The translations under genes and the position numbers were made by a program. Positions 52,934 to 62,593 of a stretch of DNA of 64,000 bases are shown here, in pieces. This stretch comes from Betaproteobacteria bacterium (GTDB lineage Bacteria > Pseudomonadota > Gammaproteobacteria > Burkholderiales > Rhodocyclaceae), in contig JACQYB010000054.1 in NCBI GenBank assembly GCA_016208415.1, positions 1 to 64,000 of the forward strand. Direction: 5' to 3'. The stretch's first letter is position 1. Each line of letters begins with the position of its first letter. The notes beneath the pieces are model-generated. The model was not told the origin of the DNA and made no database searches. It saw only the letters and a list, made by a program, of their open reading frames with translations.

Positions 52934-53938
52934 ATGAACACAGTCCTGCGCGGATTGCTGCGCGGCCTGGTGGCCGCCTTCGCCGCCGTGTGGCTGCTCG
53001 GCTGCGAGGCCACGGCCCAGGCGCCGGAACTGGTCCTCGGCGGCTACCAGCGCGCCGACGGTGCCATCACCCTCTACCATCACGGCGACCGGGTGGATCC
53101 CTATTTCGCCGGAATGGCCCTGCTGGCGGGAGACGCTGCGGGGATGGACGTGCGCCGCGCCGCCACCGCGTGGATCGCGTGGGCGCTGAAGCTCCAGCGC
53201 CCGGACGGTCGTTTCGACCGCTACTGCCTGGCCGGGGGCATCTGGCGCGCCTGCGACGTCGCGGATGCCGACGACTCCGCGCTCGCGGTGTGGATCGAAC
53301 TGCTGGTGAAGCTGGCCCCGGCCGGGGACATGCCCACCGCCTGGGCGCAGAGCATGGACCGCACGCTGGCCTACCTCGAACGCCTTGTCGAACCGACGCG
53401 GGGCACCTTCGTCGTCTCGGAGGCCCTCCCCGTCGGGCTGTTCATGGACAACACCGAGGTCTACCGCGCGTACCAGGCCGTGAGCGGCTATCACCGCACG
53501 CGTGGAAACGCCCGTGCCGCGCGCCAGTGGCAGCAGAAGTCCGACGCGCTGCGCGCCGCCATATGGCGCGAATTCTGGATGCCGGCGCAGGGCCGCTACC
53601 GCGTGTCGCTTCAGCCGGGTACCCACGACGGCTTCTACCCCGAGGTCGTGGCGCAACTCTACCCCCTCCTTGCCGGGATGCCCGAACCGCGGGACAGCGC
53701 CCGTGCCTACCGGGACTGGATGGCACGCCACGAAGCGGCCTGGCAACGGCAGGCCGACACGGATTTCCCCTGGGGCCTGGTGGCGCTGGTGGCCTGGCGC
53801 CAGGGCGACGAACCGCGGGTGAGGTGCTGGCTGCATCGGGCCGCCCCCTACCGCTATTCGCCGCGCTGGAACGCCGTTGAAGAAGCGGTATTCGCCTCGC
53901 TCCTGGCCAGGAGCGGGGGCACCCCGAGCTGCGGGTAG
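52934..53938 (+). CDS. Six-hairpin-glycosidase-like lipoprotein
   Basis: About 334 residues. From the ATG at 52934 the N-terminus is a classic lipoprotein signal (VLRGLLRGLVAAFAAVWLLGC, lipobox Cys at about residue 24). An upstream ATG at 52889 would overlap the previous stop as ATGA and is the alternative start. The body is alpha-helical with an (alpha/alpha)6-barrel look: WIAWALKLQRPDGRFDRYC, DADDSALAVWIELL, FMDNTEVYRAYQ, FYPEVVAQLYPLLAG. The repeated aromatic and acidic residues fit a GH8/GH88/GH105-like toroid. It may cleave or edit the polymer in the periplasm, as the hydrolase domains of other synthase-dependent systems do. Family assignment is tentative. Confidence 0.7.
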   Translation: MNTVLRGLLRGLVAAFAAVWLLGCEATAQAPELVLGGYQRADGAITLYHHGDRVDPYFAGMALLAGDAAGMDVRRAATAWIAWALKLQRPDGRFDRYCLAGGIWRACDVADADDSALAVWIELLVKLAPAGDMPTAWAQSMDRTLAYLERLVEPTRGTFVVSEALPVGLFMDNTEVYRAYQAVSGYHRTRGNARAARQWQQKSDALRAAIWREFWMPAQGRYRVSLQPGTHDGFYPEVVAQLYPLLAGMPEPRDSARAYRDWMARHEAAWQRQADTDFPWGLVALVAWRQGDEPRVRCWLHRAAPYRYSPRWNAVEEAVFASLLARSGGTPSCG

Positions 53939-53965
53939 ACCGTGCGCGGCATTGGCAAGAACCGA

Positions 53966-55840
53966 ATGACAATATTGAAGCGCAAGCTGCTGGTCCTGGG
54001 AATTCTCGCCGCCATCGTCGTGGCGGGCGTGCTCATCGCCCGGATCTACCTTGATCCGTCGGAGCGGATCGTCACCCTGGGCCTGGTGGTGCCCGACGAC
54101 GTGGACCCCGCGAACCCCGTCCTCACCGCGTGGCTGGACGCCGCCGCGGAGGAAGGCCTGCCGCTGCGCACCGTCAGCGCCAGCCAACTGCTGCGCCCGC
54201 GCCCCTGGGGCGGGCCGGTGGAGTACGCCGGGCTCATCCTCCCCGACACGGTGCATCGGGCCGCCAGCGACACCCTGCTGACCCACCTGGAGCAGTACGT
54301 CCAGCGCGGCGGCCAGCTCATGGTGGTCTATGACGCGGCAACCCTCACGCTGCCCGGCGGTGCCTATGCCCGCAGGAAATCGCGCCTGTCGGGCCTGGTG
54401 GGTGTGGATTACGCGCTCTATGACGCGCTCGGAGATCACACCCTGCGCAGCGGGGAGATTCATGCCGCGCAACACGAGATGCTGTCCATCGGCATTCCGC
54501 CCGGGAAGTTCATCGCCGCGGCCAACGCCGCCGCCGACACCGCCGCAACAGGCAGCAAGGATGACACGGCATCCCTGCTCTCCGCCTACAAGTACGAACC
54601 ACTGGCCTACGGCTTCTTCGTCACCCGCGGCAAGTACCCCGGCAAGATGCTCCTGGCCAGCGCCCAGGGCGACCTGGTGGCCGGTTATCGTCGCTTCGGC
54701 ACCGGACAGGTGTTCTTCCTCAACCTCGCCGCCGGCTACCTGAAGACCCGCACCGACGGGCTCCTGCTGCACAGCTTCCTGAACTACTTCGGTGCGGAAC
54801 TGGCCGGCCTGCCCGTGGTGTCGCCCGCCCCCAACGGCATCGGCGGACTGGTGATGAACTGGCACGTGGATTCCAATGCGGCGCTGCCGGCGCTGCGCCG
54901 CCTCAAGGCCACCGGGATCTTCGAACAGGGGCCCTACTCGGTACATTTCACCGCCGGCCCCGATACCCGCGCCTTCAACGACGGCCTCGGCCTCAACATC
55001 CCCGCCAACCCCGAGGCCCAGGAATGGGTGCGATTCTTCGCCCAGCGCGGCGATGAAGTGGGTTCCCACGGCGGCTGGATCCACGACTACTTCGGCACCC
55101 ACGTCTCGGACAAGAACAGCGCCGAGTTCGAGGCTTTCCTCCAGCTCAACAAGGATGTCCTGGAGAAGATGACGGGGCGGGCGGTTACGGAATACTCCGC
55201 GCCGGTGGGGACCCATCCGCTGTGGGTTACGGAATGGATGAGGGGCAAGGACATACACTCCTACTACTCCACCGGCAACTCCGGCATGGGCCCCACCCGC
55301 AGCTACCGCAATGACCGGCGTTCCTACCAGGACGTGTGGGCCTTCCCGGTATCCATCTTCGGCGGCAACGCCTCCTTCGAGGAGATGCTCCTCGACCGGG
55401 TCCCCGAAACCGATGTGGCGTCCTGGCTGCGGGACATCACCGATTTCGCGGCCAGCCAGGGCGTGGTTCGTCTGATCTACTTCCATCCCCCGGGGCTGAT
55501 GTTCTTTCCCAATGCCGTGGATGCATGGCTCGAACGCGCGCAAGCGCATCGCGCCCAGGGTGCCTTCTCCTGGTACACCATGGCTGACATCGCGCGCTTC
55601 ATGTCCCGCCGCGACCAGGTGCAGTGGCAACTGGTACGCGCCCGCGACGGCGGCCTGACCCTCAGGGCGACGCACTCCGATTCACTGGCGCGCGTGACCT
55701 GGCGCATTCCCGCCCGGCGCTTCGCCCGCCCCGAGATTCTGGAAGGCAAGGCTGAGATCATCGACAGGCAGCCTGAATGGCTGGTGCAAACCCGCGAAGG
55801 CGCGAGGCTCGCCTTTCGCCTGCCGCCCCAGACCCACTGA
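53966..55840 (+). CDS. NodB-like (polysaccharide deacetylase-related) protein, membrane-anchored
   Basis: A 624-residue protein with an N-terminal signal anchor (KLLVLGILAAIVVAGVLIARI). Residues about 35-215 are the alpha/beta domain (LGLVVPDDVDP, YAGLILPDTVHR, YVQRGGQLMVVYDA), then FFVTRGKYPGK. The NodB-like domain has NWHVDSN, VGSHGGWIHDYFG, YSAPVGTHP and IYFHPPG, matching the landmarks of its paralogue at 21574-23769 throughout. The H-x4-H spacing in HGGWIH differs from the HxxxH of classical CE4 enzymes. It probably de-N-acetylates or otherwise de-esterifies the island's polymer, like PgaB or PelA. GTG 53942 is an alternative start, 3 bp after the previous gene. Confidence 0.8.
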   Translation: MTILKRKLLVLGILAAIVVAGVLIARIYLDPSERIVTLGLVVPDDVDPANPVLTAWLDAAAEEGLPLRTVSASQLLRPRPWGGPVEYAGLILPDTVHRAASDTLLTHLEQYVQRGGQLMVVYDAATLTLPGGAYARRKSRLSGLVGVDYALYDALGDHTLRSGEIHAAQHEMLSIGIPPGKFIAAANAAADTAATGSKDDTASLLSAYKYEPLAYGFFVTRGKYPGKMLLASAQGDLVAGYRRFGTGQVFFLNLAAGYLKTRTDGLLLHSFLNYFGAELAGLPVVSPAPNGIGGLVMNWHVDSNAALPALRRLKATGIFEQGPYSVHFTAGPDTRAFNDGLGLNIPANPEAQEWVRFFAQRGDEVGSHGGWIHDYFGTHVSDKNSAEFEAFLQLNKDVLEKMTGRAVTEYSAPVGTHPLWVTEWMRGKDIHSYYSTGNSGMGPTRSYRNDRRSYQDVWAFPVSIFGGNASFEEMLLDRVPETDVASWLRDITDFAASQGVVRLIYFHPPGLMFFPNAVDAWLERAQAHRAQGAFSWYTMADIARFMSRRDQVQWQLVRARDGGLTLRATHSDSLARVTWRIPARRFARPEILEGKAEIIDRQPEWLVQTREGARLAFRLPPQTH

Positions 55841-55860
55841 TCCCCGTTTCCGGACACCGT

Positions 55861-56679
55861 ATGCACGCCAAACCCCATCCCAAGGCCGCTGCGCTGTCGC
55901 TCCTTTCCGCCCGGGGCGTGAGCGGGCTCAAGATCATTCCCCATCGCGCCATCCACAACCTGGCATTTCCCAAGTCACGGCTGTTGCAGGTCATCGGCTT
56001 GCCGACGCTCTTTACCCTGCTGGTGTGGGGCGCGCGCCAACCCCTGGCCTTTGCCTGGATGGGAATCACCGAGTTCTGGATGCAGCGCCTCGAACTCGAC
56101 GCCGCGCTATCGCTGGCCTACAGCGGGCCGGATTGGGTCGAACTGCTTCTGCCGACGCTGGAGGCACCGTCACCCATGGCCGACTGGTCCGTTTGGGCAT
56201 GGAGCCTGATCGGAATCGCGGTGGTGTGGCTGGCCACCGGACGCATGCACGAGGCCTTCCTGCCGGTGCGACTGTTGCTCCGCCTGGTGTGCTTCGTACA
56301 ACTCACCGCCCAGGTGTTCTTCGCCATCATGCCCGCCGCTTTTCCGCATTCGATTCCGCAGTACTTCACCAGCATGCTGGTGACGGGAATCGCCTTCATG
56401 CTGGTGATCCCGTGGGTGCACGCGCTGGTGTATTACATCCTGGATTTCCGCCTGATCCACAAGCTGGGACTGACCGCACTCACGCTGTGCTTCCTCGCCG
56501 TTGCCATTCCCCTGCAGGCCTCGCTGCACATCTGGCTGCTGCTCAATCTGACCATTCTGTTCCTGCCGCTGTTCTTCCTGGTGTTCAGCATTCCCCTGCT
56601 GATGCTGGGCTGCGTCGCGCTCTACGGCTATGCGATGAGCTGGCGCGTGCCCCAGGAACAGGATCACCTCGTGGAATGA
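55861..56679 (+). CDS. Polytopic inner-membrane protein of unknown function
   Basis: A 272-residue protein with a basic N-terminus (KIIPHRAIHNLAF) and about six hydrophobic helices (roughly 45-65, 100-120, 135-160, 170-195, 205-225 and 230-260). I recognise no family. It is encoded 20 bp after the NodB-like gene in the same direction, so it probably belongs to the pathway, perhaps as a synthase partner (comparable in role to PgaD) or an acyl or polymer transporter. The ATG at 55861 is the first that gives a compact N-terminus. Confidence 0.7.
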   Translation: MHAKPHPKAAALSLLSARGVSGLKIIPHRAIHNLAFPKSRLLQVIGLPTLFTLLVWGARQPLAFAWMGITEFWMQRLELDAALSLAYSGPDWVELLLPTLEAPSPMADWSVWAWSLIGIAVVWLATGRMHEAFLPVRLLLRLVCFVQLTAQVFFAIMPAAFPHSIPQYFTSMLVTGIAFMLVIPWVHALVYYILDFRLIHKLGLTALTLCFLAVAIPLQASLHIWLLLNLTILFLPLFFLVFSIPLLMLGCVALYGYAMSWRVPQEQDHLVE

Positions 56680-56839
56680 GCAGGCCCTCAAGCCTCACCG
56701 CGCCGACCCGTTATTGATGCAGCGGAGCGCTCGAAGCGGCCAGCCCCCCGCCCGGCCCTGGCGGCACGGGACGGAGGCGCGGTGCGATTCCCGCGTTCGA
56801 GTACCCCGACGGACCTCCGACAGCTCAGGGAAATTGACC

Positions 56840-57655
56840 ATGACCATGCCTATCGCCCGACGCGGCCTGCTCCTGCTGGCTACCGTCGCCTCGGCTTCCG
56901 CCAGCGCGGCCCCGGATTACACGATTGAACCGCCCACTCCCATGCCCCGCAACGGCTACATCGAGGCCGGGCTGGGGCATCACCGGCTGTCAGGTGCCAA
57001 TCCGGACTGGAACGACGTCTACGTGCGCGGCCAGTATGAGGCCAGCACCAGCACCTACTTTACCGGCGAGGCCGCCCACCAGCGCCATTTCGGGGGTTCC
57101 GGGAGCGTCTTCGGCGCCGGCGTCACCCACATCTTCGATGACGACTGGTACGGCTCGCTGGGCGGCATCGCCAGTTCCGGGGGCTTCTTCCTGCCGCGCT
57201 GGCGCGCGGACGCGACCCTCCACCGCAAGTTCCTGGAAGCCCGCAACCTCGATGTGAGACTCGGCATGGGCCACAACCGGGCCAAGGAAACCTACACCGA
57301 TCGCATCTATTCCCTGGGTGCGGCCTACTATTTCGACGCGCCGTGGATCGCCGAAGGTGGGGTGACGCTCAACCGGAGCACACCCGGCGACGTGTCTTCC
57401 AGGCGCGGCTTCGGGGCGCTGACCTGGGGGCGCGACAAGTCCCATTACCTCACCCTGCGCCACGAGGTCGGCCGCGAGGCCTACCAGATTGTCGGCAGCG
57501 GTAGCGCCATCAGCAACTTCTCCAGTCGCGAGACCGCCGCGGTGTGGCGCCAGTGGGTCACGAACCAGACTGGATTCAACCTGCGATCCAGCTACTACTC
57601 CAACCCTTCCTACGATCGCGCAGGCCTGGAGATCGGCATCTTCTCGGAGTTCTAG
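56840..57655 (+). CDS. YaiO-like outer-membrane beta-barrel protein
   Basis: A 271-residue protein with a signal peptide (RRGLLLLATVASASASA) and alternating amphipathic strands ending in a C-terminal aromatic (GIFSEF), typical of outer-membrane barrels. The strand pattern (GYIEAGLGHHRLSGANPDW, YFTGEAAHQRHFGGSGSV, YSLGAAYYFDAPWIAEGGV) resembles the YaiO family. It lies 160 bp after the membrane protein gene and is the last of the island. It is the natural candidate for the export pore of the island's polymer. Predicted strand number is low for a large pore, so a selective or partner-dependent channel is possible. Confidence 0.78.
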   Translation: MTMPIARRGLLLLATVASASASAAPDYTIEPPTPMPRNGYIEAGLGHHRLSGANPDWNDVYVRGQYEASTSTYFTGEAAHQRHFGGSGSVFGAGVTHIFDDDWYGSLGGIASSGGFFLPRWRADATLHRKFLEARNLDVRLGMGHNRAKETYTDRIYSLGAAYYFDAPWIAEGGVTLNRSTPGDVSSRRGFGALTWGRDKSHYLTLRHEVGREAYQIVGSGSAISNFSSRETAAVWRQWVTNQTGFNLRSSYYSNPSYDRAGLEIGIFSEF

Positions 57656-57671
57656 CCCCGGATTTCCGGGG
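57656..57671 (+). terminator. Hairpin terminating the polysaccharide island
   Basis: A 7-bp stem (CCCCGGA/TCCGGGG) with a 2-base loop starts immediately after the YaiO-like stop. A weakly T-rich stretch follows rather than a solid T-run. It separates the island from prfB. Confidence 0.6.
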
Positions 57672-57823
57672 CCTGTGCGTTCGTTACCTTGATTTTCCGT
57701 TTTCAATCGGCATGTAGCGCGGTTCCAGCATTCCCCAACGACTTGCCCCTAAATACAAGATATCAAGGATCAAGTCTTCATAACGGATGCCTTCGGATTT
57801 TACCTGGAGACCGAGGGCAAGCC

Positions 57824-58928
57824 ATGGACGCCGAACGCCTCAACCTCATCGCCGGCCGCCTGGCCGACCTGCGTGCCCGCGCGCAGGAACTGCGGAGGTA
57901 TCTTTGACTACCCCACCAAGTCCGACCGTCTGGAAGAAGTAGTCCGCACGCTGGAAGACCCCGCCGTCTGGGCCGATCCCGCCCGCGCCCAGGAACTGGG
58001 CAAGGAGCGCAAGTCGCTGGAAGCCGTGGTGCTCGCACTGCGCGATGTGGACGCGGGCCTGCGCGATACCCATGAACTGTTCGATCTCGCCCGCGAAGAG
58101 GATGACGAAGACACGCTCGCCAGCGTCGAAACCGACGCCGGCGGCCTGGAAAAACAGATCGCGGCGCTGGAGTTCCGCCGCATGTTCTCCAACCCGATGG
58201 ATCCTGCCAACTGCTTCATCGAGGTCAATGCCGGCGCCGGCGGCACCGAGGCCCAGGACTGGGCGTCCATGCTGGAGCGCATGTACCTGCGCTATTGCGA
58301 GCGCCGCGGCTTCCAGTCCGAACTGCTGGAGGAGTCGGAAGGCGAAGTCGCCGGCATCAAGAGCGCCACCATCAAGGTCAGCGGCGACTACGCCTACGGC
58401 ATGCTGCGCACGGAAATCGGCGTTCATCGCCTGGTGCGCAAGTCACCGTTCGACTCCAACGCCCGACGCCACACCAGTTTCGCCAGCGTGTTCGTCTATC
58501 CGGAGGTCGACGACTCCATCGAGATCGAGATCAACCCCGCCGACGTGCGCACCGACACCTTCCGCGCCTCGGGCGCGGGCGGCCAGCACATCAACAAGAC
58601 CGATTCGGCGGTCCGACTCACCCACGTCCCCACCAACATCGTGGTGCAGTGCCAGAACGACCGTTCCCAGCATCGCAACCGCGACGAAGCGTGGAAGATG
58701 CTGCGCGCCCGCCTGTTCGAACTGGAACTGCGCAAGCGCCAGGCCGAGCAGCAGAAGCTGGAAGACTCCAAGACGGACATCGGCTGGGGCCACCAGATCC
58801 GCTCCTACGTGCTGGACCAGTCGCGCATCAAGGACTTGCGTACCAACGTCGAAATCGGCAACACCCAGGCCGTGCTGGACGGCGATCTCGATACCTTCAT
58901 CGAGGCCAGCCTGAAGCAGGGCGTGTAA
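57824..58928 (+). CDS. prfB: Peptide chain release factor 2 (programmed +1 frameshift)
   Basis: RF2, 367 residues after frameshifting. It recognises UAA and UGA stop codons. The first 27 codons ([13 protein letters not shown]...LRRYL) end at an in-frame TGA at 57905-57907. A +1 shift that skips T57905 joins them to the main frame ([13 protein letters not shown]...). The stop-codon-reading tripeptide SPF (RKSPFDSN) and the catalytic GGQ ([15 protein letters not shown]) are present. The shift makes RF2 level self-regulating. lysS follows 23 bp downstream, as in E. coli. Confidence 0.97.
57894..57908 (+). promoter_or_regulatory. RF2 programmed frameshift site
   Basis: A Shine-Dalgarno-like GGAGG at 57894-57898 is followed by TATCTTTGAC at 57899-57908, the canonical slippery CTT-TGA-C context. 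Low RF2 favours the shift into the +1 frame. Confidence 0.95.
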
Positions 58929-58951
58929 CCACTATCGGGCCGCGCACTAAC

Positions 58952-60454
58952 ATGGAAGAACAGAAACCCACCCCCCAGGACGAGAACCAGATCATCGCCG
59001 AGCGGCGCGAAAAGCTGCGCGCCCTGCGGCAGGCCGGGCCCGCTTTTCCCAACGACTTCCAGCGCGAAAACACCGCCGCCAAGCTGGACGAACTCTACGG
59101 CGACAAGGGCCGCGAAGAGCTGGAAGCCATGCCCGTCAGCGTCAAGGTGGCCGGGCGCATGATGCTCAAGCGCGTCATGGGCAAGGCCAGCTTCGCCACG
59201 CTGCAGGACCTGTCCGGGCGCATCCAGCTCTACGTGACCAACGACGGCACCGGCGCCGAGGTCCACGCCGCATTCAAGCACTGGGACATCGGCGACATCG
59301 TGGCGGCGCAGGGCACGCTGTTCCGCACCCGCACCGGCGAACTCACCGTGCTGTGCAGCCAGGTACGCCTGCTGTCGAAGGCGCTGCGCCCCCTGCCCGA
59401 CAAGTTCCATGGCCTCACCGACCAGGAGCAGAAGTACCGCGCCCGCTACCTGGACCTCATCACCAGCGATCGCACCCGCTGGCTGTTCGTGGTGCGCTCG
59501 CGCATCATCCAGTCCATGCGGCAGTACATGACCGGGCACGGCTTCCTGGAAGTGGAAACGCCCATGATGCACCCCATCCCCGGCGGTGCCGCAGCGCGCC
59601 CTTTCAAGACCCACCACAACGCGCTGGACATGGAGCTGTTCCTGCGCATCGCCCCCGAGCTCTATCTCAAGCGGCTGGTGGTGGGCGGCATGGAGAAGGT
59701 CTTCGAGATCAACCGCAACTTCCGCAACGAGGGCATCTCCACCCGCCACAACCCCGAATTCACCATGATGGAGTTCTACGAGGCGTATTCCGACTACCGC
59801 CTGCTCATGAACTTCACCGAAGGATTGTTGCGCCACTCGGCCCAGGAGGCGCTGGGCACGCTGCAGGTCGAGTACCAGGGGCGCCCCCTGGATCTCTCCC
59901 GGCCGTTTCGCCGCATGACCACCATCGAGGCCGTCCACCACTACCACCCCGGATTCAGCCTCGAGCAGTTGGGCGACGAATCCTGGCTACGGCGCAAGCT
60001 GGCCGATCTCAAGGTGGAAGCCAAGCCCATGGCGGGCATCGGCACGCTGCAGATGCAGTTGTTCGAGGAGACCACCGAGGCGGAGTTGTTCGAACCCACC
60101 TTCATCATCGACTACCCCGCGGAAGTCTCGCCCCTGGCGCGCCGCTCCGACGCCTACCCGGACGTGGCCGAGCGCTTCGAGCTATACGTCGCCGGGCGCG
60201 AGATCGCCAACGGCTTCTCCGAGCTCAATGACCCGGAAGATCAGGCGGAGCGCTTCAACCAGCAGGCGGCCGCCAAGGAGGCCGGGGACGAGGAAGCGAT
60301 GTATTACGACGCCGACTACATCCGCGCCCTGGAGTATGGCCTGCCCCCCACCGCCGGCTGCGGCGTGGGCATCGACCGCCTGGTGATGCTGCTCACCGAC
60401 GCGCCCTCCATCCGGGACGTCATCCTCTTCCCGCAGTTGCGCCCCGAGGCCTGA
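58952..60454 (+). CDS. lysS: Lysyl-tRNA synthetase (class II)
   Basis: A 500-residue cytoplasmic enzyme. An N-terminal OB-fold anticodon-binding domain (about 60-165, [29 protein letters not shown]) is followed by the class II catalytic core. Motif 2 is [23 protein letters not shown] and motif 3 is [15 protein letters not shown]. The ATG at 58952 gives the usual acidic N-terminus. It follows prfB as in many Proteobacteria. Confidence 0.97.
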   Translation: MEEQKPTPQDENQIIAERREKLRALRQAGPAFPNDFQRENTAAKLDELYGDKGREELEAMPVSVKVAGRMMLKRVMGKASFATLQDLSGRIQLYVTNDGTGAEVHAAFKHWDIGDIVAAQGTLFRTRTGELTVLCSQVRLLSKALRPLPDKFHGLTDQEQKYRARYLDLITSDRTRWLFVVRSRIIQSMRQYMTGHGFLEVETPMMHPIPGGAAARPFKTHHNALDMELFLRIAPELYLKRLVVGGMEKVFEINRNFRNEGISTRHNPEFTMMEFYEAYSDYRLLMNFTEGLLRHSAQEALGTLQVEYQGRPLDLSRPFRRMTTIEAVHHYHPGFSLEQLGDESWLRRKLADLKVEAKPMAGIGTLQMQLFEETTEAELFEPTFIIDYPAEVSPLARRSDAYPDVAERFELYVAGREIANGFSELNDPEDQAERFNQQAAAKEAGDEEAMYYDADYIRALEYGLPPTAGCGVGIDRLVMLLTDAPSIRDVILFPQLRPEA

Positions 60455-60535
60455 GCGGCGTGTCCGCGGTTGGACCGAGCGCCCCGTGACGGAGGCGTTG
60501 GGATCGAAGCCCGCCGCTGAGCCGGCACGCAAGCC

Positions 60536-62443
60536 ATGAGCCGCCTGGAGATCGAACCCGGCCGCCTCGACTTCGACGCAGACGGCGTACCCGCCAGCCC
60601 TGCCTACGGCGATGTCTTTCACAGCGCCGCGGGTGGCCCGGAGCAGGCGCGGCACGTCTTCCTCCACGGCAATGGACTCCCTCGACGCTGGGCCGGGCGG
60701 CAGCACTACGCCATCCTTGAGACGGGCTTCGGCCTCGGCCTGAACTTCCTCGCCACCTGGGCCGCCCTGCGCCAGGATTCCAGCGCCCCGCGACGCCTTG
60801 ATTTCTTTTCCGCCGAGCGCCACCCGCTCACCCGCGACGATCTTCAGCGCGCCCACCAGCATTGGCCCGCACTGGAGCCGCTGGCGCGCCAGTTGCGTGC
60901 CGCCTGGCCGCCGCTCATGTCGGGATTCCACCGCCTGCACCTGGACGGCGGGCGGGTCACCCTGACACTGCTGCTGGGCGACGCCCTTGAAGCCCTGAGC
61001 CGCCTGGACGGCTGCTTCGACGCCATCTATCTGGATGGCTTCAGCCCGTCCCGCAATCCGCACATGTGGTCACCGGACCTGTTTGCGCAACTTGCCCGCC
61101 TCGGCTGCGCCAGCGCAACGCTCGCCACCTGGTCGGTGGCCGGAGAGGTACGGCGCGGGCTGACGGAAGCCGGTTTCGAACTGGACCGGCGCCCCGGCTT
61201 CGGCGACAAGCGCGAGATGCTTGTCGGCCGGCGATCCGGCCCCGAGACGGGCACCGCCGAGCGTGCCGCAGCGCGCCGCGCTGTGGTCATCGGCGCGGGA
61301 CTGGCCGGGTCCGCCGTCGCCGAGCGGCTGGCGGCCCGGGACTGGAGCGTCACCGTGCTGGAGCGCCAGCGGACACCGGCGAGCGGTGCTTCCGGCAATC
61401 CCGCGGGCATCCTGCTGCCGCTGTTCAACCTCATAGACGGCCCCAGGGCGCGGCTGTCCCGCGCCTGCCTGCTGTACGCGCTGCGCCACCTCGGCGCCCT
61501 GGCCGACGAAGGTGCGCCGCTGCGCCACCAAGCCTGCGGCGTGCTGCAACTGGCCCGCGACGCCGACCACGCCGCACGCCAGCAGCGCATCGTCGAGGCA
61601 CTGGCCCTGCCCCCATCGGTCCTGGACTACGTCGACACTGCCGCCGCGGCACGGCTTTGCAGCCAGGCTGTGGCGGGCCCCGGGTGGTGGTTTGAGAGCG
61701 CCGGCTGGGTCTGTCCGCCCGACTACTGCGCCGCCAATCTGTTCCGCCATGCGGGGTGCGTGGATCTTCGCCTCGGCGCCAGCGCCTCACGTATCGTTGG
61801 CGCCAACGACGACTGGACCGTGCTGGACGAGAGGGGCATGGCTCTGGCTTGTGCGCCGGTGGTCATCCTCGCCTCGGGTTACGAAGCCGCTCAACTCGCA
61901 CAGGCAAAGCACTTGCCGCTGACCCCGGTACGCGGCCAGGTGAGCTACTTGCCCGCCTCCCGGACCCGCCCTCTTCGCGTGCCGGTATGCCGGGAGGGCT
62001 ACGTCACCCCGGCCATCGACGGCATCCACTGCTTCGGCGCCAGCTTCGCCACGGGTATCGGCGATCCGCGGCCCACCACCGCTGACCACGACGCCAATCT
62101 CGCGCGGCTGGAACGCGTACTGCCGGGCTTCGCCGCGGGGACGGACGCCGGCACGCTGCAAGGCAGGGTCGGCTGGCGCACCGCAACCCCGGACCGGATG
62201 CCGATGGTGGGAGCCCTGTCGCCGGCTGACATGGCAGACACACCCGCGCACGTCGCCTCGCATCGGCGGGGACTTCATGTCTTGCTCGGCCTGGGGGCTC
62301 GCGGCATGGTCTGGGGGCAGCTCTGTGCCGAACTCCTTGCCGCCCGGATCAACGGCGAGCCGTTGCCGCTGGAGCGCGAACTCGTGGCAGCACTGGAAGT
62401 CGAGCGTTTCGTCCGCGGGCGGCGCCGCACCGCCCCTCGCTGA
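60536..62443 (+). CDS. mnmC: Bifunctional tRNA mnm5s2U biosynthesis protein MnmC
   Basis: A 635-residue two-domain enzyme for the wobble-uridine modification. The N-terminal methyltransferase (MnmD) domain, about 1-235, has LETGFGLGLNFLATW (AdoMet site) and IYLDGFSPSRNPHMWSPDLF. The C-terminal FAD-dependent oxidase (MnmC1) begins at VVIGAGLAGSAVAERL near residue 245 and contains ASGNPAGILLPL and a final GLGARGMVWG. The domain order and length are those of full MnmC. It lies 81 bp after lysS. Confidence 0.95.
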   Translation: MSRLEIEPGRLDFDADGVPASPAYGDVFHSAAGGPEQARHVFLHGNGLPRRWAGRQHYAILETGFGLGLNFLATWAALRQDSSAPRRLDFFSAERHPLTRDDLQRAHQHWPALEPLARQLRAAWPPLMSGFHRLHLDGGRVTLTLLLGDALEALSRLDGCFDAIYLDGFSPSRNPHMWSPDLFAQLARLGCASATLATWSVAGEVRRGLTEAGFELDRRPGFGDKREMLVGRRSGPETGTAERAAARRAVVIGAGLAGSAVAERLAARDWSVTVLERQRTPASGASGNPAGILLPLFNLIDGPRARLSRACLLYALRHLGALADEGAPLRHQACGVLQLARDADHAARQQRIVEALALPPSVLDYVDTAAAARLCSQAVAGPGWWFESAGWVCPPDYCAANLFRHAGCVDLRLGASASRIVGANDDWTVLDERGMALACAPVVILASGYEAAQLAQAKHLPLTPVRGQVSYLPASRTRPLRVPVCREGYVTPAIDGIHCFGASFATGIGDPRPTTADHDANLARLERVLPGFAAGTDAGTLQGRVGWRTATPDRMPMVGALSPADMADTPAHVASHRRGLHVLLGLGARGMVWGQLCAELLAARINGEPLPLERELVAALEVERFVRGRRRTAPR

Positions 62444-62593
62444 CCTGGGGTTGATCACCCGCATCCCGGCGGCGCATTTTCCGTGTCGGCCTGCCGCGAC
62501 GACGCAAGGCGTTCTTGTAACCGGATGTGTCGGGGGTCATCGCGTGTCGCGGGGATGCGTTATTTTTCCGGCCAGCCCAACAAGGAGATGAAC

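Noticed and set aside
52883-55675. A 930-codon minus-strand frame opposite the glycosidase and NodB-like genes
   Set aside because: Its length comes from the GC-rich antisense reading of two genes with clear signal peptides and conserved motifs; no plausible N-terminus or domain is seen.
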